Shown here: positions 25,558 through 33,747 of the stretch, in pieces
Numbering within the stretch: position 1 is the first letter of the stretch
Layout of the letters: the number at the start of each line of letters is the position of its first letter
From: DATAUD01 sp036501665
Lineage (GTDB): Bacteria; Verrucomicrobiota; Verrucomicrobiia; Limisphaerales; Palsa-1400
Reading direction: 5' to 3'
Assembly: GCA_036501665.1 (NCBI GenBank)
Contig: DASXZW010000078.1
Span: 1-64,000, forward strand
Length of the DNA stretch: 64,000 bases
Position numbers and translations under genes: made by a program
Notes under the pieces: generated by a model
Seen by the model: only the letters and a program-made list of their open reading frames with translations
Told to the model about the DNA's origin: nothing
Database searches by the model: none

Positions 25558-26907
25558 ATGATTACTACCAAACGATTCTCACGCCGGAATTTTCTTAAAA
25601 CAGCTTCCACCGTCGCGGCCGCTGCCCCTTTCATCCTTCCCTCGAAGATTTGGGGCGCCGATGTCTCGCCGAACAGCCGCCTGGGCATGGGTTTCGTAGG
25701 ATTGGGCAAACAATCGCGCGGGCTTCTGAGCAATTTCCTCTGGCAGGACACTCATGTGCTCGCGGTCTGCGATGTCGATACGACCCGGCGCAACGACGCC
25801 AAGGCGAAGGTTGATAAATTTTACAAAAACACCGACTGCGCTGCTTACGATGATTTTCGCGAACTAATGGCCCGCAAAGACATCGACGCCGTTTGCATTG
25901 CCACACCCGATCATTGGCACGCCATTGTGACGCTGGCGGCGCTGCGCTCCGGCAAGGACGTTTATTGCGAAAAGCCGCTCACGCACAACATCCACGAGGC
26001 CGTTGAGGTGATGAAGACCGTGCATTCGCACAAGCGCATTCTGCAAACGGGCTCGATGCAGCGTTCTATGGCGGAATTCCGCGTCGCGTGTGAACTGGTG
26101 CGCAATGGCGTCATCGGCAAAATTTCAAATGTCGAATGCAGTTTTGGCGATCCGGGACGCCCCTGTGATTTGCCCGAGGAAACAATGGAGCCGGGACTCG
26201 ATTGGAACATGTGGTGTGGTCCAGCGCCGTTTCGCGGATACAGTTCCGTTCTTAGTCCGCGCGGGATACATGAAGGATTCCCGGACTGGCGTCTTTACAA
26301 GGAATACGGCAGCGGCGCGGTCGGCGACTGGGGCGCGCACCATCTCGACATTGCGCAATGGGGTCTCGGAATGGATGACAGCGGCCCGGTTGAAGTGCTG
26401 ACTCCGAGCGATCCGTCGGCAAAACGCGGCGCAAAACTGGTCTATGCCAACGGCGTCACTGTCGAGCATAAGGACGGGTTCGGCGTCGATTTCTTCGGCT
26501 CGAACGGCGAAGTGAAGGTCAATCGCGGCAAATTCGTCGTGATCGTGGACGGCAAGACGGTCGCCGATTACTCGGATGACAAGAAGAAGAAAGACGATTC
26601 CGGTGAGCCGACCAGTTGCGCCAGGGAAGTGAAGAAGGCCGAAAAAATTTACTTGACTGACGCTCCAGTCAAGCTCTACGTCAGCAAACAGCACGTCACT
26701 GACTTCATGAATTGCGTCAAGAGCCGCAAAAAATCGATCACGAATGAGCAGGTCGGCGGTCGATCAGCCATTTGCTGCCATCTCATCAATCAGAGCTACT
26801 ATCACCATGCCCATTTGAAATGGGACCCGATCAAGTTCAAGTTCGTTGGCGGCACTGGGAACTCGAAATGGCTTACCCGCGACTATCGTTCGCCCTGGTC
26901 TGCCTGA
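25558..26907 (+). CDS. Tat-exported Gfo/Idh/MocA-family oxidoreductase
   Basis: The N-terminus RRNFLKTASTVAAAAPFILP is a twin-arginine signal, so the folded NAD(P)-bound enzyme would be exported. The Rossmann domain begins MGFVGLGKQSRG. The family EKP motif appears as CEKPLTHN (~140), and the second domain includes GDWGAHHLDIAQWGLG with catalytic-type His. C-terminal residues end in WSA. Members oxidise or reduce sugars and inositols, and Verrucomicrobia carry many exported paralogues of unknown substrate. The gene stands alone, with a strong hairpin after the stop. Length is 449, normal for this Tat subgroup. Confidence 0.92.
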   Translation: MITTKRFSRRNFLKTASTVAAAAPFILPSKIWGADVSPNSRLGMGFVGLGKQSRGLLSNFLWQDTHVLAVCDVDTTRRNDAKAKVDKFYKNTDCAAYDDFRELMARKDIDAVCIATPDHWHAIVTLAALRSGKDVYCEKPLTHNIHEAVEVMKTVHSHKRILQTGSMQRSMAEFRVACELVRNGVIGKISNVECSFGDPGRPCDLPEETMEPGLDWNMWCGPAPFRGYSSVLSPRGIHEGFPDWRLYKEYGSGAVGDWGAHHLDIAQWGLGMDDSGPVEVLTPSDPSAKRGAKLVYANGVTVEHKDGFGVDFFGSNGEVKVNRGKFVVIVDGKTVADYSDDKKKKDDSGEPTSCAREVKKAEKIYLTDAPVKLYVSKQHVTDFMNCVKSRKKSITNEQVGGRSAICCHLINQSYYHHAHLKWDPIKFKFVGGTGNSKWLTRDYRSPWSA

Positions 26908-26943
26908 TCAGTGACATCTTGCTAGTAGTCTCCGGCTTCTGAG

Positions 26944-26964
26944 CCTTCAGCGAAGCGCTGAAGG
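26944..26964. terminator. Strong hairpin between convergent genes
   Basis: CCTTCAGCG and CGCTGAAGG form a perfect 9-bp stem with an AAG loop, 36 bases after the oxidoreductase stop and 37 before the convergent receiver-PAS stop. No U-tract follows on either strand. It may act as a bidirectional transcription barrier or be a REP-like element. Confidence 0.5.
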
Positions 26965-27001
26965 CGGCAGTCGAGACAAACGCGCCACCCTGCCCCGCCG
27001 T

Positions 27002-27811
27002 TTAGGCCTTCTTCATTTCCGTGACATCCGTGTGGGTGGATACGATGGAATGTGGCTGGCCATCTTTGCCTTTGACCAGGTTCCATCGGCTCATGACGGT
27101 CCGTTCCTCGCCCGATTTATCTTTTAGCTGGATTTCTCCGAGCCAATCACCCGATTGAAGCAACGCCTCCCTGGCGGTATCAAGCTGTGCAGTATCACCG
27201 TGAAGCAAGGCGATAAAATCCTGTCCGATTGCCTCATCAGCGGTCCAACCAAAAAGGGTTTGAGCGCCATGGTTCCAATACAAAATTTCGTCATCCATGT
27301 TGCGGACCAGGATGGCGTCGCGCATCAGATCGAGCAAACTGGCCTGTTCCCGTATTCTTGTCTCAGCCGCTGCCTTGATGATTTGATCGTCGGCCTCGTC
27401 GAGGGCGCGACGAATTGCGGGGACCAGACGTGCCAGGCGCTCTTTAAGAATGTAATCAGTTGCGCCGTGTTTGAGGCTTTGGACGGCTTGTTCATCGTCG
27501 AGCGCCCCGGAAAGAATAATGACAGGGACTTCAGGCTGATGGATTTTGGCGAACTCCATTGCGTCAAACCCGCTATAGCCCGGCAAATTAAAGTCGCAGA
27601 GGATGACATCGAACCGGCGGTTCAGGATGGCGGCCTCGAAATCTGACTTGTTCATGGCATGAGTCACCGCGCAGGCCAATTCGCCATCCTCGAGCTGGTC
27701 GAGAATGAGCGCCGCGTCAAACGGAGAATCTTCCAAATGCAGTATCTGGATGCAGTAACGTTCCACAGAGTCCATTGACGAATCATGCCGCTTTAACTGA
27801 GTTCTATTCAT
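27002..27811 (-). CDS. Response regulator receiver domain joined to a PAS domain
   Basis: The protein has 269 residues. The receiver (residues ~17-140) has the acidic pocket HLEDS, phospho-acceptor Asp in VILCDFNLPG, and the conserved Lys in DYILKERL. The PAS/PAC domain (~155-269) has ILYWNHGAQTLFGWTADEAIG and ends IVSTHTDVTEMKKA. Translation stops right where a histidine kinase or GGDEF output would begin, so no enzymatic or DNA-binding output is present. It may be a signalling adaptor or a truncated hybrid kinase. The ATG at 27811 begins a typical receiver N-terminus. Upstream in-frame sequence (to 28003) has no domain character. No cognate kinase is adjacent. Confidence 0.85.
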   Translation of the reverse strand: MNRTQLKRHDSSMDSVERYCIQILHLEDSPFDAALILDQLEDGELACAVTHAMNKSDFEAAILNRRFDVILCDFNLPGYSGFDAMEFAKIHQPEVPVIILSGALDDEQAVQSLKHGATDYILKERLARLVPAIRRALDEADDQIIKAAAETRIREQASLLDLMRDAILVRNMDDEILYWNHGAQTLFGWTADEAIGQDFIALLHGDTAQLDTAREALLQSGDWLGEIQLKDKSGEERTVMSRWNLVKGKDGQPHSIVSTHTDVTEMKKA

Positions 27812-28150
27812 AGTGGTCCGCTTTTTAACATTGGACTGATCTTTTGGCTGGATATTCGGGTTTTCGTGTCCCCCGGGGATTTTTGCCTCGCCGCCGCTGC
27901 GAATTTCTGACGCGATTGCCGACGTCATCAACACAAGCGACTCCACCGCAAGTAACGTTACCGGCGTCTTCTGATTACTCTTATCACCACTATCGGGTTC
28001 CACAAAAATCTCCGCCTAACGCAAGCTCAAGTCCCACGTCATCATATCCTTAGACGCCAAAATTGCCATTCAAGTTTCCCTGACTGCGGTATAAGGTAAA
28101 ACATTAAAATATTCCACGCTTGAAAATCGAAAGCTGGGTAATTTGGTTCG

Positions 28151-28190
28151 TGATTAGCCTTGATTAACCTTGATTAGCCTTGATTGAATA
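28151..28190 (+). repeat. Tandem 10-bp repeat, four units
   Basis: The units read TGATTAGCCT, TGATTAACCT, TGATTAGCCT and TGATTGAATA, each exactly 10 bases, about one DNA helical turn. The same unit and the same TGATTGA ending recur at 43958-43987, in another intergenic region, so this is a dispersed family. Confidence 0.85.
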
Positions 28191-28289
28191 TTATCGCCAC
28201 GTCGCTCAGATGTAATGCAAACTGTTAAACTCCAAATTGTTCGGTCTGCTTTTCGTTCCAGCGGATCCATGAGGTTGCCATCCTTAAAC

Positions 28290-28309
28290 TTGATTGCCTT
28301 GATTTGACC
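28290..28309 (+). repeat. Degenerate copy of the TGATT repeat
   Basis: CTTGATTGCC followed by TTGATTTGAC, ~100 bases after the main array, shows two imperfect TGATT units. It may be an eroded copy or chance. Confidence 0.35.
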
Positions 28310-28551
28310 AACTCCATTCAACAGGCGTTCAAATTAGACTATAAGTGTCAAAGAGCGTCCACATCTCGCGCAAGGAATCTCCCACAAAAGCGTGGAACGG
28401 CAAATCCCAGTCGGCGAACAGGAAGTCCTCGGCTGGCTGGCCCAGTTCCGAATTTCCGGTTGTCGCGCCGCCGCTCCACTGTTAAGTTTCGCGTTGTTCG
28501 CATGAAAAAACCAACGTCCCGGGCTGCGCGCCTGGAATCTATCGCGCTGAA

Positions 28552-30123
28552 ATGAGTCAATTTGAGGAGGCAAAACGGCTGTTTCTTGACGGCCTGAATC
28601 ACCTTGAAGCCAATAGCCTTCGAGAGGCCGAAATGCTTTTCGCCCAATCCCTCGAACTGGTTCCAAACCGGGTTTCTACCCTCAACAACCTCTCCGCAAT
28701 TAAAAACAGACTCGGTGAATTCGATCAGGGCGAAAAATTCGCGCGGGCGGCGATTGCATTGGAGGACAATTCCCGCGAAGCATGGACAAATCTCGGTTTC
28801 GCGTTGACCGGCAAAACACGCCATGAGGAGGCTTTGCAAGCGTTCGACCGCGCGCTGATCTGCGATCCCAATCACGCCACCGCCTGGGTCAGCAAAGTGA
28901 GGACGTTGCTGGAACTCAAAAAATTTGACGAAGCCCTGCTGGCCTGCGAACTGGCTCCGGCGCCTATTTCCAATCAATACGAACTCCTGTACGGCAAAAG
29001 CCAGATTCTCAAAGAACTTGGCCGGTTGGATGAGGCGATGAAGATTTATCTTAAATCGCTCGACGCCCGCGTCGCCTCGTCGCCGGTTTATTCAAAAGAG
29101 CGTCGCGCGAGTCAAAAAGCGGAAGTGCTCATCATCAACCCGCATCCGCTCATTGATTCCTCATTGATGACGTTCGAGGTTTTACAACTGAGTTGTCCAA
29201 ATTATCCCCGCCAGCTCTCGGAAATATTTCCTGACGAATATCATTTCACGTTCGTATTTGACGGCAATGCAACAACAGCCGCGGCTCGAAAAAAAATTTC
29301 GCAGCCAGACTTGGTGATCAACAACGTTGTCAATGCGGACCGCCTTCTTACCCCGGGCAAACTCGCGGCAACGTCCGAATTGGCAGACAGCTTCGGACGC
29401 CCAGTTGTCAACCACCCGAAACATGCCGTGCATACCACGAGGGACGGGTGCGCAAAATTGATCGAGAACATTCCCGGCATAATAATTCCGAAGACCGCCC
29501 GTTTTTCATCAAGCGGAAAAACTGCCGACCAACTAACGCGCGAAATTGAGGATCATTACGATTACCCGCTCATAACGCGCACCCTCTTTGCGCAGGAAGG
29601 AAAGTGGATGACCAAGGTGGACTCGCGCGAGGAACTGATCAAAGTGCTCTCGACAGACTGGCCGGACAAATTCTTCGTGACACAGTTCGTGGATTGCCGC
29701 AGGGGAAAGGAGTTTTTCCGCAAATTACGGGCTACGATCGTCGAGGACGAAATCATTCTTACCAGGGTGGACTACAGCGAGCACTGGAATGTGCGCGGCC
29801 GGAAAAACCCCAACCGCCTCCCGTTTTACGCCCAAAACCCGCATCTGCTCGATATCGAAAAGCAGATCTGCGGCAAGCCTGAAAAGATGCTTGGGCGGGC
29901 TGCCGTCCATTCGCTGGAAGTGATTCGCGATCGAATTCCGCTCGATGTGTTTGGAATCGACTTCGACGTGAACGTGGACGGAGCGCTGGTTTTCTACGAA
30001 GCCAACGCAACCATGAACCTGTTCTCAACCGCCCAAAAAGCGATTCCCAATCCAAAAGAGTCCGAAGAAGCCTTAAAGCGGGCATTCCACCGCTACTTCA
30101 GATCACTGGCGCAGCACCAGTAA
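28552..30123 (+). CDS. TPR protein fused to an ATP-grasp-like (RimK/glutathione synthetase-type) domain
   Basis: Residues 1-165 form four or five TPR motifs (for example AWTNLGFALTGKTRHEEALQAFDRAL). After a linker, residues ~190-515 resemble ATP-grasp ligases: AEVLIINPHPLID at the start, VVNHPKHAVHTTRDG, YPLITRTLFAQEGKWMTKV (ATP-binding strand pair with Arg/Thr), FVTQFVDCRRGKEFFRKLRATIV, and the closing metal-site strand DVFGIDFDVNVDGALVFYEANA with Asp and Glu-x-Asn. ATP-grasp enzymes ligate carboxylates to amines, as in peptide modification. The TPR part suggests a protein substrate or scaffold. No substrate peptide gene is obvious next door. It converges with the ECF-HEAT gene, 18 bases away. 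Confidence 0.82.
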   Translation: MSQFEEAKRLFLDGLNHLEANSLREAEMLFAQSLELVPNRVSTLNNLSAIKNRLGEFDQGEKFARAAIALEDNSREAWTNLGFALTGKTRHEEALQAFDRALICDPNHATAWVSKVRTLLELKKFDEALLACELAPAPISNQYELLYGKSQILKELGRLDEAMKIYLKSLDARVASSPVYSKERRASQKAEVLIINPHPLIDSSLMTFEVLQLSCPNYPRQLSEIFPDEYHFTFVFDGNATTAAARKKISQPDLVINNVVNADRLLTPGKLAATSELADSFGRPVVNHPKHAVHTTRDGCAKLIENIPGIIIPKTARFSSSGKTADQLTREIEDHYDYPLITRTLFAQEGKWMTKVDSREELIKVLSTDWPDKFFVTQFVDCRRGKEFFRKLRATIVEDEIILTRVDYSEHWNVRGRKNPNRLPFYAQNPHLLDIEKQICGKPEKMLGRAAVHSLEVIRDRIPLDVFGIDFDVNVDGALVFYEANATMNLFSTAQKAIPNPKESEEALKRAFHRYFRSLAQHQ

Positions 30124-30141
30124 TTGACATTGATAAGCACA

Positions 30142-31977
30142 TCATTGCGCCGGGACTCCGCTGACTGAACCGTTCGTTATCTCACCCAGAGCGTAGTTCA
30201 CCGCATCATGCAGAGTGATCGAGCCAGGAATACGGCGCGATTGGGGAGTGTCCGCTGCCTGATCATTAAGCATCTTTGAAAGCAAGGGCGTCGCGCTGGC
30301 GGCTTCAGTTCCAAATTTTCCCAGTGCAAAGGCCGCAGCCATGCGGAGACTATTATTTTTTGACTCAAGCACATTGGTGAGCAACGGCACCACATCTTCC
30401 GGTCTCTGATGGATTTCACCAAGCGCGAAGATCTCAAAATCATCAGCTTCATTGGTCGCGGCATGCATGAGCGCATCGATTGTTCCCGGCACGACCGCAT
30501 GATGAGTGCCGATTGCCCATGCCGCAAAATGCCGTGTCCTTCTATTTGTGCTCGACAGCGCCTGAGTCAACGCCTCCCACCCCTGCGGTTGCACCGAAGC
30601 CAGCGCAATAGGCAAATCCTTGGTCAAATGCCAATCAACGTCGCTGATGGTTTGAAAGTCGCGCTCGCCGATCTGCGGCGTGACGCCCTCTTTCGATTTC
30701 GGCCAGTCACCAATATTGTTCAGGGCTTGCGCCAAAACCGGCACTGCTGGTTTTGCCGCGGACCCGAGCGCGTCAAATGCGAGGACAGCCGCCCACCGGT
30801 TCTCCTCAAGCATTTGCGCATTGTTCGGCTTTCCATCACCACCCGCATTTCCAGATATGGATGCTGGATCCATATTCGTCAGCGAATTCACCAAGTAAGG
30901 AAGCGCTCGTGAGCCGATACTCTGAATGGCTTCTGCGGCTTCCTCTTGTTCCTGCGTGCGCGTAACCGACCATGGCCCCAAATCGTAGGTATGATTCGCC
31001 TGGCCGTCATTCAATTGTTTAAGCCACGACGACAACGGCTGCCCCTTGAAGGAAGGTTCTCCATTAACTGTCGTTTTCACCTCTGAAATCGCAGCAGATG
31101 CTCGCGCGGAACCCGCTTCCGCAGGAACTTCAACATCGGCGGAGGCAGGAAGATTTGCCGCCGTTTCAGTTTTCAATGGAGCGTCGGCTTTTTCCGGCAA
31201 AGTAGTTTCGGTCGTCAGCAATCTCGGAATGACAATAATCCCGGCCACTAAAATCGCCGCGCCTGCGCCCACCGCTGCGTTTCCTTTCAACAAGCCCGCA
31301 AATTTAAGCAACCCCCAAGTCAATCCGCCTGAAGCCGCAGCCGACGCGAAAGCCTTGCTGCAAACGCAAGTAGCTAATTCGGCGGGCGCAGCTCCCACCG
31401 CGCGACCACCTATGACAGCAGTTAAAGCCGTGACCGTCGAGGTCACGCCGCGCTTGGCAAGCGCCGTGCGAAGACGCCCAATCGCGCGTTCAATTCTCAT
31501 ATGCGCGGCGCTTTCTTTTAGTCTTAACCGGGCGCCAATCTCCAGTAATGGAAGCCGTTCAAAATAACGCATCAGGATGGCCTCGCGGTCACTTGCGCTG
31601 AGATCGTGCATCGCGTCGTCCAGGATTGGCCGCAATTCCTGCCAAACCGCATCGAGATTAGTTGATAGGAGCAGTTGATTCATTTCGTAAGCCTCTTGTT
31701 CGCGGGAACGCCGCCGTTGCTCCGTTCGCCGCGTCTTGGCCGCCAGATAACGCGTGCTCGTGAAGAGCCAGCCCGAAAGCGAGGTGTGTTGCGTCAAGCG
31801 CGGCGCATTGTGCGCCAATTGTGTGAACACCGCCTGGGTGACATCCTGTGCCGTGGCCGCATCGCCATTCATCTGGCGAAGCGCGGACGAATAAACCAGA
31901 TCGATGTGTTGCCTGACCAATTCCTGAAAGGCCGCTTCGGACCGGTCATTCACATAGCGTCGGAGCAATTCGTTCAT
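30142..31977 (-). CDS. ECF sigma factor fused to membrane segment and HEAT-like repeats
   Basis: The protein has 611 residues. Sigma region 2 (residues ~8-90) has HIDLVYSSALRQMNGDAATAQDVTQAVFTQL. Region 4 (~115-170) has LSASDREAILMRYFERLPLLEIGARLRLKESAAHMRI. Hydrophobic stretches follow (~180-250, including VGAGAAILVAGIIVIP) and could place the rest outside the cytoplasm. The last ~290 residues hold HEAT-like helical repeats (AAEAIQSIGSRALPYLVNSL, AVLAFDALGSAAKPAVPVLAQAL, RMAAAFALGKFGTEAASATPLL). A membrane-tethered sigma with its own sensor would explain why no separate anti-sigma gene is adjacent. The start MNELLRRYVND was chosen over an ATG 66 bases upstream. Confidence 0.88.
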   Translation of the reverse strand: MNELLRRYVNDRSEAAFQELVRQHIDLVYSSALRQMNGDAATAQDVTQAVFTQLAHNAPRLTQHTSLSGWLFTSTRYLAAKTRRTEQRRRSREQEAYEMNQLLLSTNLDAVWQELRPILDDAMHDLSASDREAILMRYFERLPLLEIGARLRLKESAAHMRIERAIGRLRTALAKRGVTSTVTALTAVIGGRAVGAAPAELATCVCSKAFASAAASGGLTWGLLKFAGLLKGNAAVGAGAAILVAGIIVIPRLLTTETTLPEKADAPLKTETAANLPASADVEVPAEAGSARASAAISEVKTTVNGEPSFKGQPLSSWLKQLNDGQANHTYDLGPWSVTRTQEQEEAAEAIQSIGSRALPYLVNSLTNMDPASISGNAGGDGKPNNAQMLEENRWAAVLAFDALGSAAKPAVPVLAQALNNIGDWPKSKEGVTPQIGERDFQTISDVDWHLTKDLPIALASVQPQGWEALTQALSSTNRRTRHFAAWAIGTHHAVVPGTIDALMHAATNEADDFEIFALGEIHQRPEDVVPLLTNVLESKNNSLRMAAAFALGKFGTEAASATPLLSKMLNDQAADTPQSRRIPGSITLHDAVNYALGEITNGSVSGVPAQ

Positions 31978-32112
31978 ACCTCTAAATACCCGGCCACAGC
32001 CTGAATTCCACACATGGTACCCAGATAATACATTCCCAGCCAACTGAGAATGGAACGCCGTTTGCTACCATCGACTCCAAATAAGTCCCGGAACGTTGTC
32101 AAAGTCGCCGAT

Positions 32113-33525
32113 ATGCACACTGTCCGCGCAAACATATTTAGCCCAGCGATTTACAAAGCAGCAATCGCCCTGCTTTTGATATTCCTTGGGCAGTCTCTGC
32201 CTTGTGCAGTGTTCGCAGCGGAGGAGAAAATTACCGAATGCACGATAGACGGTACGGTGTACAAAAGGATTTTCGAAGTCCACGAAGCCAGTGACGGACG
32301 CATCGGAATTCTGTACCGCGTTGGCGGAATTACCGTCGATCGCTCCCAACTCTCACACGAATTTCTGGAATCCTGGGGATTTAGCGAACCCTCCGCGCCG
32401 AAACCAGCAACCGCTGTCGCAGACACTTCCACTGCCGATTGGCTGCGCGCCCGGGATGCCGACGAGCTTGATGCCGCTGTCCGCGCCGGCTTGATCCGAA
32501 AGATCGGCAAAACCATTTACGACGTGCGCAAATCGCAGCCTGGCTGGGAGACCATAACTGGCGCCAGAGTGATAGCCATATCCAAGGCAGGCGCCGTATT
32601 GGAATTGCCGGATCGCCCCGAAAACGAGAAGATTATTGTTGTTGCCAACCTTCCGATGGTTCAGGACCAAAACCAACCAGTCACAGCGCTCGTTAAGTTG
32701 ATCGGATTTGAAAAGCGGAAGGTTAAGGAACTCGGTGAAATTACTGTCGCCTGTTACGATTACGGCCAGATCTGTGTCAAAGAACAGGTTCCCATTGAAA
32801 TCCTGAGCACCGGCGTCATTGAAGGCGCTACCGAAGCGTGGACCCGAGGTCGCACACAACGCGCGGCTGGCACGGACGACCACGAAGCCTCCCGCACCGG
32901 TTCAGGCTTCTTCGTTTCACCGGACGGCTACCTGCTGACCAGCTATCACGTAGTGGCCCGGGCCGCAAAAGTTCAAGTACGCCAGCACGGGCAAATCCTG
33001 GACGCCGAAGTAGCGCAAGTCGATCGCACCAACGACCTCGCGCTGCTTCGCGTCACCGGAACCGAATTCAAGTGGCTGCCCCTCGCGAGTCAAGCAAAAG
33101 CCGGCCTGGGAGAAAACGTCTTCACGATTGGATACCCAAATCCCCATGTGCAGGGCATGGAGCCAAAATATACCGAAGGCACAATCAGTGGTCTTGACGG
33201 ATTTCAGGACGATCCGCGCGAATATCAAATCAGCCTGGCCATCCAACCCGGCAATTCCGGCGGCCCCGTTTGCAACGCCGGTGGCGAAGTCGTCGGCATC
33301 GTAAGGTCCACCCTGAATGCGAAATTCGCTCTGGCCAGTTCCGGTTCAATCCCGCAAAACGTCAACTACGCCGTCAAGTCATCTTATGCTTTACAGTTAT
33401 TGCAGACCGCCACATCGGGACGAGACTTCTCAAACACCGGTTTCTCGGACCCCAGCCAAACCCGCGAAGCCGTCCTAGCCCACGCCCAGGAATCCGTAGC
33501 AATGGTAATGGTCTTCGATCAATAA
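32113..33525 (+). CDS. Secreted S1C (DegP/HtrA-like) serine protease with N-terminal extension
   Basis: From the chosen start the protein has 470 residues. The signal peptide includes AAIALLLIFLGQSLPCAVFAA. An N-terminal ~55-residue module (IDGTVYKRIFEVHEASDGRIGILYRVGGITVDRSQL) resembles the short beta domain common in verrucomicrobial secreted proteins. The trypsin-like domain (~255-430) has His279 in TSYHVVA, Asp308 in RTNDLALL and Ser382 in PGNSGGP, so the catalytic triad is complete. No PDZ domain follows. An ATG at 32050 would add 21 polar residues before the leader. It is divergent from the ECF-HEAT gene and may be a target of that sigma factor. The predicted role is periplasmic protein quality control. 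Confidence 0.88.
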   Translation: MHTVRANIFSPAIYKAAIALLLIFLGQSLPCAVFAAEEKITECTIDGTVYKRIFEVHEASDGRIGILYRVGGITVDRSQLSHEFLESWGFSEPSAPKPATAVADTSTADWLRARDADELDAAVRAGLIRKIGKTIYDVRKSQPGWETITGARVIAISKAGAVLELPDRPENEKIIVVANLPMVQDQNQPVTALVKLIGFEKRKVKELGEITVACYDYGQICVKEQVPIEILSTGVIEGATEAWTRGRTQRAAGTDDHEASRTGSGFFVSPDGYLLTSYHVVARAAKVQVRQHGQILDAEVAQVDRTNDLALLRVTGTEFKWLPLASQAKAGLGENVFTIGYPNPHVQGMEPKYTEGTISGLDGFQDDPREYQISLAIQPGNSGGPVCNAGGEVVGIVRSTLNAKFALASSGSIPQNVNYAVKSSYALQLLQTATSGRDFSNTGFSDPSQTREAVLAHAQESVAMVMVFDQ

Positions 33526-33659
33526 GTGCGCGAATTGCGCGTGAAGCCCATCCGAATTTGAAATCCAAACTGCGGACTGTCCAGTTGCGTCTATGGCATT
33601 TTACCAAAAACTATAGCCGCGTTTTGATGCCAAACGTTTTCGCCGTGAACTTCGCCAGT

Positions 33660-33689
33660 TTGCTCCTTTTGTTGTTTTATCCATATTAT
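33660..33689 (+). promoter_or_regulatory. Weak candidate promoter before priA
   Basis: TTGCTC (33660-33665) and TATTAT (33684-33689) are separated by 18 bases in an A+T-rich stretch 60 bases before the priA start. Only the general layout supports it. Confidence 0.3.
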
Positions 33690-33747
33690 AACGAGCCAAA
33701 ATCAATGGAGCGCGATTTTTGTTTTTTTCGGCTTCGCGGTTTTCCTT

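Larger units (their letters stand above)
27812..28551. other. Long intergenic region with phased 10-bp repeats
   Basis: About 740 bases separate the receiver-PAS and TPR/ATP-grasp genes. Apart from the TGATTAGCCT repeats at 28151-28190 and a looser copy near 28290, I see no feature. A basic 83-codon frame (28304-28555) ends in an ATGA overlap with the next gene but has no protein-family character. Confidence 0.5.

Noticed and set aside
28304..28555. 83-codon basic frame ending in an ATGA overlap with the TPR/ATP-grasp gene
   Set aside because: The overlap is suggestive, but the translation is Arg/Ser-rich with no family character, and the area carries short repeats. More likely chance.
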